The notes beneath the pieces were generated by a model. That model was given only the letters and a program-made list of their open reading frames with translations, ran no database searches and was not told the DNA's origin. The translations under genes were made by a program, and so were the position numbers. Shown piece after piece: positions 15,471-23,803 of a stretch of DNA of 33,552 nt. Within the stretch, counting starts at the first letter, position 1. Each line of letters starts with the position of its first letter. The DNA is taken from assembly GCA_016282095.1 (NCBI GenBank), contig JAEEJW010000224.1, positions 1 through 33,552 on the forward strand, written 5' to 3'. The DNA is from Ruminiclostridium sp. Its GTDB lineage: Bacteria > Bacillota > Clostridia > Oscillospirales > Ruminococcaceae.

Positions 15471-17420
15471 TTAAGCCGTTACCTTATTGTGCTTCTTCAG
15501 GAATTCAACAAATTCGTCTTCCGGCAGAGGCTTAGAGAAATAGTAGCCCTGTATGAAATGGCAGCCCAGCTCTTCGAGGCACTGTAAATTTTCCTCGGTC
15601 TCAACACCCTCGGCGACCAGCTCCTTGTCGATGTCCCGCATCATCTTCACTGTGTTGCGCATTATCGAAAGGCCGTCCGGAGACTGCATATCGTCAACAA
15701 GGCTCTTATCGAGCTTTATAATTTTGAGCGGGAGACGCGACACGCGCTGCATATTGGAGTATCCTGTACCGAAATCGTCAAGTGAGAAGGTATATCCCAT
15801 ACCCGAGAGCATTTCGAGGTTGTTGTCCATTATTCCTGCTCCGATATCCGCGCTTGTCGTTTCGGTGATCTCAAGATTGACCTTGTCGGGTGATACACCG
15901 TATTTCTCTCCGAGCATCGCAAGCTTTGCGGGAAGCTCCTCCTGCAGACACTGCATTACTGACAGGTTTACTTCTATGTATTCGAGCCCGAGTTTATCGA
16001 GATCATTCTCCGATATAAAACGATGTACATCCTCAAGCACGAAATCACCTATCGGCAGAATAACGCCTTTGCGCTCGGCTGCTGGAATGAATATACCCGG
16101 GGACACAAAACCATACTCGTCATCAATGAGTCTTATAAGCGCCTCGGCGGAAATGAAACGCCCGTGTGCCACCGAATAGATCGGCTGATAATAAATACGG
16201 AACTTGTGCTCTGCTATGGCACGGTTCAATATCAGATCCATGTGGCTCATTATGCCGTAATCACGGGATGCTACGATATCCGATGCCTTCGTATAAAGGC
16301 AGTCGCCGCGCAGCTGAGTGCTGAACTCATGTCCGAGCCTTATGATCTCCTCGAAATCATTGATATCATCGGGAACAGATATGCAGCAGACACGCGGAAT
16401 AAGGCGCTCACCGGACGAGACTGCTTTTTCCGAACTCCGCACCATGTCTCCGTAGACACGTCTGACACAGTCCTCTACATCGAATTCCATATTCTCGATG
16501 ATAACATAGATATAGCCCGGCTGTTCAAAATATATATCGCAGAAAACGTGCTCACGGACAAATATGGTCTCGATCTGCTTTATGATCTGCGCCAGATAGG
16601 CGCAGTAACGTTCCTCGCCAAGATAATAATACAACTGTTTCGCGTTTATGAAATCAACAACGGCTATCTGCACGCGGCGTTTCATATCGAGCACCTTTTT
16701 CAGTTCACGGCGATACGCAAACAAACTCAGGGAGCCTACCGAAGCATCGGTAATCTCCTCAGGACGCAGTACGAACAGAACGATCAGTAAGCAGGAGAAT
16801 GCAGCAGCTATCGTTTCCACCAGGTACTGCGGATAGAAGAACTGGAAGACGACAGCTCCTACGATAAGTATAGACAGTGACATCAGCGACAGAGTCTTTG
16901 TCTTACTCATATACCGTCTCAGATGCACGATATACAAGGTAGCTGCACCGGAATACAGTAGGGTGATTGCATATATTACCCATATAAGGAAGCCTCTTGC
17001 ATAGCCGGTTTCGGCCTCTACGGTGAAGGCGGCACCCGTGAACGGGTTTGTCAGCAGTATCAGCATTAACAACACGAAAGGCGCACAGATCATCATTTTT
17101 ATCTTATTCAGACGTACTCTGAACCACGTTCCGGTGACCGCAAATGAGAAGAAATAATAACCAAGCATTGCAAATGACTGCGTAGTGTAATAAATGTATG
17201 CAGAGAGCGTCGCGGTGAATATTCTTAATCCGTCCGCAGGCAGTTGGCGCAGAGAAAGCTCTAATGTAATGTCAGACAAAGTCATGAATGAGAGTATGAT
17301 TATAAGCGTTATGAACAAGCGGTTCGTTATGCCGCGGGTCATTTTGCGGATAAGGACCGTGAGTATGATTATTAGAAATATCGGCAGTGCGCAGATATCA
17401 AAATAAAGCACCGTCTGCAT
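15471..17420 (-). CDS. Membrane EAL-domain c-di-GMP phosphodiesterase (second of tandem pair)
   Basis: The 649-residue protein has about seven N-terminal membrane helices (about 1-220) resembling a seven-helix sensor module. A GGDEF-like region without the GGDEF motif follows (about 230-385), then a full EAL domain (about 400-645). The catalytic set is present: EALIR, NLS, EITET, DDFGTGYSN, KLDK and AEGVE. It should hydrolyse c-di-GMP to pGpG in response to a membrane signal. I start at the ATG at 17420, with GGAGG eight bases before it. An in-frame GTG at 17459 overlaps the preceding gene but has no clear ribosome site. It is a paralogue of the gene upstream. Confidence 0.88.
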   Translation of the reverse strand: MQTVLYFDICALPIFLIIILTVLIRKMTRGITNRLFITLIIILSFMTLSDITLELSLRQLPADGLRIFTATLSAYIYYTTQSFAMLGYYFFSFAVTGTWFRVRLNKIKMMICAPFVLLMLILLTNPFTGAAFTVEAETGYARGFLIWVIYAITLLYSGAATLYIVHLRRYMSKTKTLSLMSLSILIVGAVVFQFFYPQYLVETIAAAFSCLLIVLFVLRPEEITDASVGSLSLFAYRRELKKVLDMKRRVQIAVVDFINAKQLYYYLGEERYCAYLAQIIKQIETIFVREHVFCDIYFEQPGYIYVIIENMEFDVEDCVRRVYGDMVRSSEKAVSSGERLIPRVCCISVPDDINDFEEIIRLGHEFSTQLRGDCLYTKASDIVASRDYGIMSHMDLILNRAIAEHKFRIYYQPIYSVAHGRFISAEALIRLIDDEYGFVSPGIFIPAAERKGVILPIGDFVLEDVHRFISENDLDKLGLEYIEVNLSVMQCLQEELPAKLAMLGEKYGVSPDKVNLEITETTSADIGAGIMDNNLEMLSGMGYTFSLDDFGTGYSNMQRVSRLPLKIIKLDKSLVDDMQSPDGLSIMRNTVKMMRDIDKELVAEGVETEENLQCLEELGCHFIQGYYFSKPLPEDEFVEFLKKHNKVTA

Positions 17421-17455
17421 ATCACAGTCCTCCTTTCGCTTTTTTCCGGCAGCGT

Positions 17456-19405
17456 TCACACTGTCTGTACAGGATTATGCTCCTTTATGAATGATACGAA
17501 CTTGTCCTCCGGCAGAGGCTTCGAGAAATAATAGCCCTGTATGAAATCCACACCGAGCGACGAGAGCTGATTGAGCTGTTCGGCAGTCTCAACTCCTTCA
17601 CACACTATCTCCTTATGGATATCCTTCAGCATGCAGACCGTATTCTGCATTACTGAGAGACCGGCCCGATTCCGGATATCGTCAACGAGCGTCTTATCGA
17701 TCTTGATTATTTTCAGCGGCAGCCTTGAAATACGCTGCATATTTGAATAACCTGTACCGTAATCGTCAAGCGAGAAGCTGAATCCGTTTTCCGATAATAT
17801 ACGGATATTAGCGTCCGTCGTTTCCCCGATGTTCTCATAAGTGGTCTCGGTTATCTCAAGATTCACGCGCTCCGGATTGACGTGGTATTTCTTTTCAAGC
17901 GCCAATATCTTTTCGGCAAGGTCTCCCTGAACGCACTGGGCAACCGATAGATTCAGCTCGACGTAAGAAAGGCCGAGTTCACGGAAATCGTTCTTGCTGA
18001 TGAAACCGAAAACTGACTCCAGGACGAAGTCACCGATCGGCACCATAAGTCCGCGTCTCTCCGCTGCCGGAATGAACACCGCGGGAGATATGAAACCGAA
18101 CTCCTCATCATTGAGCCTTATCAGGGCTTCGGCGGAGACGAAACGCTTCTCCTTCACCGAATATATCGGCTGGTAGTACATTTCAAACTTCTTTTCAGTT
18201 ATAGCGCGGTTGAGAATTAAATCCATATTGTTCCTGATGCGGAACAATGGTGAATCTATTATCTCCTTTGCGCGTGTATAGAACTGATCGAACGGGATTA
18301 TCCTGTGGAACTGCTGTCCGATATTGACGATGGTCCCGACATCCCGTATGTCTTCGGGATAACGGATCTCGCAGAAACGCGGTATTATTTTGACTCCGCG
18401 GCTCTCAATCTCGAGGATATTATCCATCAGTTCGGAGAAAAGCTCACGGGCACCTTTCTCAAAGTCAAAATCATAGTTATCGGAAATGATGTAAATGCGT
18501 CCCGGCTGCTCAAAATACATATCGAACAGCAGTTTTTTGCGGGAACAGTATTCCCTGATACGGGAAGCGGTCATTCTTATGAAACCGAAGTATTTTTCAT
18601 CGCCCATGTACCTCTGCATCTCACGGGCATTTATGAACCTCATTATCAGTATTGTACCGCGGACATTGGTTGCGGTTATCTTCGTTATCTCGTTCTTGTA
18701 AGCCCGGAAATTCGGCAGACCCGCACGCTGATCCATATAATCCTCGGGCCGCATGATTATAAGGACTATATACAGCTCTACAAGAGCGGTCATTATCATC
18801 TCGATCAGCAGACGCGGGAATATGAACTGAATGATCACCGCCGCGACATTGATGATATACATACTTATGAGAGATACCCACTTCGCGCGTGAGAACATTT
18901 TCCGGCGCAGTATTATAAAAACCGTGCCCCAGAGAACATAAACGACAGCGAGTATATAAAAAATGAAAACAAACGAACCGCGGTGATAACCCGTTTCGGA
19001 ATCCACGGAAAAGATCATTCCGTTAAAGAGATTCGCAACAACAGACAGCAGCGCCAGCATATATGGTGCAAAAACGAAAAGGAGCTTTTTCTTCTGTGTC
19101 ATCTGATACCACAGCCGAGTCTCAGCGAACAGAAACATCAGATACAGTATCGGAACAAGAACATGGAATACATAATAAAGACTCGTAAACAGCGTTACGA
19201 GAAAGACCTCGGCATTATTCAGAGGCAGAACGACTCCGAGCAGATTTGTCGCGAGACTGCACACGGCTGTTATGAGAGAAGCGGTAAGCAGGTATGTGAA
19301 GGCGCGGTTCGATGTGCCGGTTATCATTTTCCGGACAAATGTGGCATATAGAATAATTGCGTATATAGGCACCGCGATGATATCAAAATATACAATTCTG
19401 TCCAC
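17456..19405 (-). CDS. Membrane EAL-domain c-di-GMP phosphodiesterase (first of tandem pair)
   Basis: About 649 residues with the same plan as its neighbour: seven or so membrane helices, a GGDEF-like domain lacking the signature, and an EAL domain with EALIR, NLS, EITET, DDYGTGYSN, KIDK and CEGVE, so it should be active. The open frame extends to an ATG at 19444. I start at the GTG at 19405 because an extended -10 box lies at 19449-19454, which puts the transcript start at that ATG. The paralogue's MQTVLYF also aligns exactly with the VDRIVYF beginning at the GTG. The spacing to GGTGAG is short, so the start remains uncertain. The two genes are contiguous and probably one operon. Confidence 0.83.
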   Translation of the reverse strand: MDRIVYFDIIAVPIYAIILYATFVRKMITGTSNRAFTYLLTASLITAVCSLATNLLGVVLPLNNAEVFLVTLFTSLYYVFHVLVPILYLMFLFAETRLWYQMTQKKKLLFVFAPYMLALLSVVANLFNGMIFSVDSETGYHRGSFVFIFYILAVVYVLWGTVFIILRRKMFSRAKWVSLISMYIINVAAVIIQFIFPRLLIEMIMTALVELYIVLIIMRPEDYMDQRAGLPNFRAYKNEITKITATNVRGTILIMRFINAREMQRYMGDEKYFGFIRMTASRIREYCSRKKLLFDMYFEQPGRIYIISDNYDFDFEKGARELFSELMDNILEIESRGVKIIPRFCEIRYPEDIRDVGTIVNIGQQFHRIIPFDQFYTRAKEIIDSPLFRIRNNMDLILNRAITEKKFEMYYQPIYSVKEKRFVSAEALIRLNDEEFGFISPAVFIPAAERRGLMVPIGDFVLESVFGFISKNDFRELGLSYVELNLSVAQCVQGDLAEKILALEKKYHVNPERVNLEITETTYENIGETTDANIRILSENGFSFSLDDYGTGYSNMQRISRLPLKIIKIDKTLVDDIRNRAGLSVMQNTVCMLKDIHKEIVCEGVETAEQLNQLSSLGVDFIQGYYFSKPLPEDKFVSFIKEHNPVQTV

Positions 19406-19448
19406 GAACTCACCGTCTTTCCCGAAAACCGCATAAAAATACATTATT

Positions 19449-19477
19449 ATTATACCATAAAACGATGCTCTTTTTAA
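19449..19477 (-). promoter_or_regulatory. Extended -10 promoter of the EAL pair
   Basis: On the minus strand TGGTATAAT (plus 19449-19457) is an extended -10 box. The -35 at 19472-19477 (TTAAAA) is weak. Initiation would be near 19442, which argues against translation from the ATG at 19444. Confidence 0.6.
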
Positions 19478-19640
19478 GTCTTTTTATCAAAATTCTTGCT
19501 GTAAGTTCTATTTTCTCTTTTTTCACCAAAGCTTTTTATATACTTTTGGTAATTTTTCTACTATAAACATCAAAATACGGACATCTGTTACAAAAATCCT
19601 ACTACATATTGTACTTTTTCAGGCTACGCAGTTTCCGCTC

Positions 19641-19669
19641 TTGACAAATCCTCGGCAATGTGATATGAT
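19641..19669 (+). promoter_or_regulatory. Sigma-A promoter of the CobW-family gene
   Basis: TTGACA at 19641-19646 and TATGAT at 19664-19669 have a 17-base spacer and a TGA extension of the -10. I see no Zur-like palindrome around it. The rest of the 19406-19704 gap is AT-rich with no other feature. Confidence 0.85.
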
Positions 19670-19704
19670 ATAGAATAATATATTTTGAACCGAGGTAATG
19701 TTAA

Positions 19705-20934
19705 ATGCAGACAAAAATAATTCCTGTAACTGTTCTCGCAGGCTTTCTCGGAGCGGGTAAGACCACACTCCTCAATAACATACTGCGTGACCCGCAGGGA
19801 CACAAGATAGCGGTAATAGTCAACGATATAGGCGAGATAAATATCGACGCAGAGCTTATCTCCAAAGGCGGCTTCGTGGATCAGAACACAAAGGCTTCCG
19901 AACAGGAGGTCGTGGCGCTTTCCAACGGCTGCATCTGCTGCACGCTCCAGCCCGACCTTATAAAGCAGATCACTACACTTCTTGAACGCAACCAGTGTGA
20001 CTATATCCTCATCGAAGCAAGCGGCATCTGCGAACCGCAGCCTATCGCCGAGACGATCGAGTCCGTTTCGCAGGGGCTCCGTGACGCGAATTCGCCCATA
20101 CAGTGCGTACTGGACAGCGTCATCACCGTTACCGATGCTTTCAGACTCGCAGACGAGTTTGAGTGCGGCGAACACTTTACCGATAATGACCATGATCACG
20201 ATGACGATGACGAGGAGGACGAGGAAGAAGAAGACCTCGATTCCCTGCTCATTCAGCAGATAGAGTTCTGCAACATCGTTCTGCTCAACAAGACCGACCT
20301 GATAGACGACGAACAGAAAAAGCAGATCAAAGCAGTAATCAAGGCGCTCAATCCCTCGGCCGATATTATCGAATCAGATCACTGCAAAGTAGACATTAAG
20401 ACTATCATTGACACCAACAAGTTCGATCTCGGAGAGACCTACCGTGCTGCCGGCTGGGCAAAAGCCATGGAGGAAGAAGAAAAGGCCGAGCGCGAACACC
20501 ATGAAGAACATGAGCATCACCACGAACATCATCACGACCATGATCACCACGGCGAAGGTGAAGCTCTCGAGTACGGCATCAACACCTGCGTATTCAGTGA
20601 CGTAAGACCTTTTTCCAGAAAACTCTTCGAGGAGATCATGCCCGAGGTAGGCAGGAGCGTGATACGTTCAAAGGGCTTCGTATGGTTCAGGGAGCAGCCC
20701 GAGATCGTTTATATCTTTGAACAGTGCGGTAAGCAGCTCTCGCTGCAGGCTGCAAGCAAGTGGGTAGCGGCTATGCCGGAGCGTGACCGCAAGCAGGTGC
20801 TCCGTGACTATCCCGAGATCGCTGAGAGCTGGAACGAGAAGTACGGCGACCGCCTCAACCGTGTGGTATTTATCGGTCAGGGCATTCATGAGGAAGATAT
20901 CCGTTCCGAGCTTGTCAAGGCACTTACGGAATAA
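19705..20934 (+). CDS. CobW/COG0523-family metal chaperone GTPase
   Basis: The 409-residue GTPase has Walker A GFLGAGKTT (13-21), the family metal site CICC (Cys76, Cys78, Cys79) following LSNG, and the G4 motif NKTD (195-198). The C-terminal CobW domain is at about 290-405. Two inserted tracts stand out. One is acidic with two His (about 162-178, almost all Asp and Glu). The other is His-rich (about 265-282), with some eleven His among Asp and Glu. COG0523 proteins deliver zinc, cobalt or other metals to client enzymes using GTP, and the His tract is a common metal store. Nothing nearby identifies the metal. A bidirectional terminator follows. Confidence 0.9.
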   Translation: MQTKIIPVTVLAGFLGAGKTTLLNNILRDPQGHKIAVIVNDIGEINIDAELISKGGFVDQNTKASEQEVVALSNGCICCTLQPDLIKQITTLLERNQCDYILIEASGICEPQPIAETIESVSQGLRDANSPIQCVLDSVITVTDAFRLADEFECGEHFTDNDHDHDDDDEEDEEEEDLDSLLIQQIEFCNIVLLNKTDLIDDEQKKQIKAVIKALNPSADIIESDHCKVDIKTIIDTNKFDLGETYRAAGWAKAMEEEEKAEREHHEEHEHHHEHHHDHDHHGEGEALEYGINTCVFSDVRPFSRKLFEEIMPEVGRSVIRSKGFVWFREQPEIVYIFEQCGKQLSLQAASKWVAAMPERDRKQVLRDYPEIAESWNEKYGDRLNRVVFIGQGIHEEDIRSELVKALTE

Positions 20935-20949
20935 AACCGATAATAAAAA

Positions 20950-20981
20950 AACTCCGGTTCCACACTGAACCGGAGTTCTTT
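20950..20981. terminator. Bidirectional rho-independent terminator
   Basis: An 11-bp stem AACTCCGGTTC (20950-20960)/GAACCGGAGTT (20967-20977) has a 6-base loop. CTTTT follows on the plus strand and an A run precedes it, which reads as Ts on the minus strand. It serves both the CobW gene and the convergent small membrane gene. Confidence 0.88.
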
Positions 20982-21242
20982 TCATATACCGAGAAAGTAA
21001 GCGAGAGAATAGCCGAGTATAGCTCCGAACGCGATACATATCGCAAAAGCACTGCTCAGCGAACCCGCAACCGCCATTCCCCTTCCTGACGGGGATATGT
21101 CCGATTTAAGCGCCGAACGTGCGCAAAGCACACCGACTATTCCCAGCACGCAGGACAATATGAATACAAGATCAATATTCGCGGTGGCAAGAGCCGTAAC
21201 GCCGCACACCAACGCGATAACAGCCTTAATTCCGGGCGCCAT
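20982..21242 (-). CDS. Small membrane protein (DUF4190-like)
   Basis: The 86-residue protein has two or three hydrophobic stretches (about 5-43 and 57-84) split by a short basic turn, KSDISPSGRGMAVAGS. This is the layout of DUF4190-type small membrane proteins, whose function is unknown. The ATG at 21242 has GGAGG upstream. It follows the YdbC-like gene by 35 bases on the same strand and probably shares its transcript. Family assignment is tentative; that it is a real gene is likely from the start signal and the terminator at its end. Confidence 0.65.
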   Translation of the reverse strand: MAPGIKAVIALVCGVTALATANIDLVFILSCVLGIVGVLCARSALKSDISPSGRGMAVAGSLSSAFAICIAFGAILGYSLAYFLGI

Positions 21243-21277
21243 CGTTTTGTTCCTCCTTGCAAACGCTGTGAACGATC

Positions 21278-21514
21278 TTATTCGAAGCTATCCTCTTCGT
21301 CACGGCTGTTAAAGAGCTCGACAAGCTTCCCCATTTCTTCTTCCGTAAGAGAAACGCCCTTGCTCATGCGTGTGTGATCCGGTGACCAGTCACGGATATC
21401 ATACTTCGGAGGATTCTCGTTCCAGCTTACCAAATTGAGTTCCTTCGACCAGCCTTTCGCGTTTTCGGAGATGACTCCAAGCTCCTTCACGATCTCAAAT
21501 GTAATTTCTGCCAT
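21278..21514 (-). CDS. YdbC-like protein with PC4-type single-stranded DNA-binding fold
   Basis: The 78-residue protein starts MAEITFEIVKELGVI and contains WSKELNLVSWN, PKYDIRDWSPDH and GVSLTEEEMGKLVELF. This matches the bacterial YdbC/PC4 family, a small dimeric beta-sheet protein that binds single-stranded DNA or RNA. I use the ATG at 21514, with AAAGGAAAG upstream, not the longer frame starting at 21607, which lacks a ribosome site. A TATAAA box lies upstream at about plus 21539-21544 but the -35 is weak. The gene precedes a small membrane protein on the same strand. Confidence 0.8.
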   Translation of the reverse strand: MAEITFEIVKELGVISENAKGWSKELNLVSWNENPPKYDIRDWSPDHTRMSKGVSLTEEEMGKLVELFNSRDEEDSFE

Positions 21515-21857
21515 TTTATTTCTTTCCTTTCGGTTATTATTTATAAGAGCCGCGTTCTTATTCTGCGGTCTTGTGAACAGAATGTCGCACACAAACCTGT
21601 ACATCAATTATGCTGCTTACAGTACTATGAGCTTCGGAGGTACAGCTATCTCCGGTTATCAGTATCACACCTTCTGCCGCGCCCGCGCTCATACTTTTTA
21701 GTCATATTGACCGAAAAAAACGATTTTTTTCATAAATAATGCAAAAAAGGCTTTTATTTTTCGGAGAAATATGTTATAATATTGTATATTTATTTATCAA
21801 GAACCGTTGAATTATCTTTTCTTATATATTATATATCAAAAAGGTGGTTTTGTCTAT
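21515..21857. other. Divergent intergenic region upstream of dac and ydbC-like genes
   Basis: This 343-base gap is AT-rich at the right end. TGTTATAAT at 21772-21780 is an extended -10 for the carboxypeptidase gene with a poor -35. The middle part (about 21600-21700) has no gene I can support, although a short frame crosses it. No operator-like repeat was found. Confidence 0.5.
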
Positions 21858-23318
21858 ATGCGAAACAGAAAAATTCTTTCTGTGTTTATGTCAGTGATAT
21901 TGGTTTTTTTGCTGATTTCTGAAAATATCGGCACTGTCTGCGCATCGGCTGCGTTCACGCCTGATATAGAGCTTTACAGTACCGCTTACTATATGGTGAA
22001 CCTGGATCTCGGTACAGTTATTGCACGGAAAAACGAGAATGAGCGCTGCTACCCCGCTTCCATAACCAAACTGATGACGGCTATCGTAGCTTATGAGAAC
22101 TGCTCTGACCTTGAAATGCATATGGACACCTCATGGGAGTGTACAAACGAGTTCTGGGGTGAAGATCCGAACAAGCAGGGCGCAGGGACCGCTGATATCG
22201 CAGTGGGACAGACCAATCTGACCATGAAGGACTGCCTGAGCGCACTGCTGATAAAGTCTGCGTGCGAGGCCGGAAACATCATAGCATATAATATCGGTAA
22301 GGGCAGCGAGACCGAACGTATTCCCCACTTCGTCAAAATGATGAACAAGAAAGCCAAGGAGATTGGCTGCAAGAACACTCACTTCGGCAATACTCACGGT
22401 CTCTGGCAGGAGGACAACTATTCTACCCCCTATGACCTTTATCTCATTGCAAGATACTACTACGACAAATACCCTGAGCTTGTCGAGATCTCCAACACCT
22501 ACGAATACGTCATGCCTGCAAACAAGTACAACGCTAATGACTACGGCATCTACAATGTTGACTCGCTGATAAACAACGTTGCCAACAATCCATATTATTA
22601 TGAATATGCTACCGGTATCAAGACCGGAAGCATGGGGGATTACTATACCAAGGACGCCGACGGGACATGGTCGGTATACCATGAGGGCTTCGCAAACATT
22701 GTTTCCGTCGCTTCGCAGAACGGATTCAACTATATGCTTGTCACCTGCGGCGCGCCTTACCGCGATGCGGAAGGCAACCGTCTGAACGGACATTTCAAGG
22801 ATACTATCGCAATGTACAAGTGGGCATTCCGCACATTTGACGTTGTTCCCGTAATGAACGAAAATACTCCCGTAGCCAGCGTAAAGGTGGAAATGGGCGA
22901 AAACGCAGATGTTTCGCTGCTTAAACCCGCCGGATCCTTCTCTACCCTGCTCCCGAAGGATCTCGACACCTCTGTGATACAGCAGAAGGTCACCATAACC
23001 GCCGAGAAAAACGAGAACGAAGCCGTTGTTGCCCCCATAGAAAAGGGACAGGTAATGGGGACTCTGCAGCTGTCGCTGGACGGCGAGGTTCTCTGGACCA
23101 CAAACCTTGTAGCTTCGCAAAGCATTGAACTCTCACAGTACGAATATACTATGAGAATGATAAACAGCATCTTCGGAAAATGGTGGTTCAAGCTGTGCGG
23201 AGCGCTTCTGGTCATACTGATTATCGCTGATATCATATTGAACTCCATACAGAAAGCCCGCATCGCCCGGATGGAAGCAAGAAGAGCCCGGAGAGCTGCC
23301 GGTAAGGACAAATGGTAA
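21858..23318 (+). CDS. D-alanyl-D-alanine carboxypeptidase (PBP5/DacF family) with unusual SxN motif
   Basis: The 486-residue protein has a signal peptide (about 5-30), a peptidase S11 domain with the SxxK motif SITK (Ser68, Lys71) and the KTG motif in GIKTGSMGD (255-257), and a C-terminal beta domain. It ends in a membrane helix near 450-470 and a very basic tail. It trims the terminal D-Ala of peptidoglycan stem peptides on the cell surface. The second catalytic motif, normally SxN, reads SAC (134-136), so the Asn is a Cys, which could alter or abolish activity. The start at 21858 has AAGGTGG ten bases upstream. The end overlaps rlmH by seven bases. Confidence 0.88.
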   Translation: MRNRKILSVFMSVILVFLLISENIGTVCASAAFTPDIELYSTAYYMVNLDLGTVIARKNENERCYPASITKLMTAIVAYENCSDLEMHMDTSWECTNEFWGEDPNKQGAGTADIAVGQTNLTMKDCLSALLIKSACEAGNIIAYNIGKGSETERIPHFVKMMNKKAKEIGCKNTHFGNTHGLWQEDNYSTPYDLYLIARYYYDKYPELVEISNTYEYVMPANKYNANDYGIYNVDSLINNVANNPYYYEYATGIKTGSMGDYYTKDADGTWSVYHEGFANIVSVASQNGFNYMLVTCGAPYRDAEGNRLNGHFKDTIAMYKWAFRTFDVVPVMNENTPVASVKVEMGENADVSLLKPAGSFSTLLPKDLDTSVIQQKVTITAEKNENEAVVAPIEKGQVMGTLQLSLDGEVLWTTNLVASQSIELSQYEYTMRMINSIFGKWWFKLCGALLVILIIADIILNSIQKARIARMEARRARRAAGKDKW

Positions 23319-23803
23319 ACATACACATTATCGCAGTCGGAAAGCTGAAGGAAAAATATTTTGCAGAAGCCTGCGAAGAATATGCAAAACGGCTTTCGGG
23401 TCTGGGTGTAAAGCTGATAACCGAGGAGATCGAGCCGGCATATCTGCCGGAGGAACCCTCCGACAGCGAGATAGAAAAGGCTCTTGACACTGAAGCCGAA
23501 AAGATACTGAAAAAGATCCCCGCGGACAGCTTTATTGTGCCAATGTGTATTGAGGGAAAACAGCTTTCCAGCGAACACCTCGCGGCAAAGCTCACAGAAG
23601 CACTGGACGGCGTCTCAGGCAATACATCGGTCACATTCATCATAGGAGGCTCCTGCGGTCTTTCCGGAAAAGTCAAGAATCGTGGAAGTCTTCGGCTCAG
23701 TATGTCCTCAATGACATTCCCACACAGACTTGCGCGTGTCATGCTGTCGGAGCAGATATACCGCGCATTCACTATAATCCGTAATAGAAAGTACCACAAA
23801 TAA
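23312..23803 (+). CDS. rlmH: Ribosomal large subunit pseudouridine-1915 N3-methyltransferase RlmH
   Basis: The 163-residue SPOUT methyltransferase starts NIHIIAVGKLKEKYFAEAC. It has the SAM-binding trefoil knot FIIGGSCGLSGKV (about 109-121) and ends RAFTIIRNRKYHK, close to the usual RGEPYHK terminus. It methylates pseudouridine 1915 in helix 69 of 23S rRNA on the assembled 70S ribosome, using S-adenosylmethionine. Length and motifs match the family. Its ATG lies inside the last codons of the carboxypeptidase gene. Its stop shares a base with the next start (TAATG), so expression is tightly coupled. Confidence 0.95.
   Translation: MVNIHIIAVGKLKEKYFAEACEEYAKRLSGLGVKLITEEIEPAYLPEEPSDSEIEKALDTEAEKILKKIPADSFIVPMCIEGKQLSSEHLAAKLTEALDGVSGNTSVTFIIGGSCGLSGKVKNRGSLRLSMSSMTFPHRLARVMLSEQIYRAFTIIRNRKYHK

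Noticed and set aside
22131-23120. 329-residue open frame on the minus strand over the carboxypeptidase gene
   Set aside because: It is a shadow of the S11 peptidase, with no start signals or recognisable domain.
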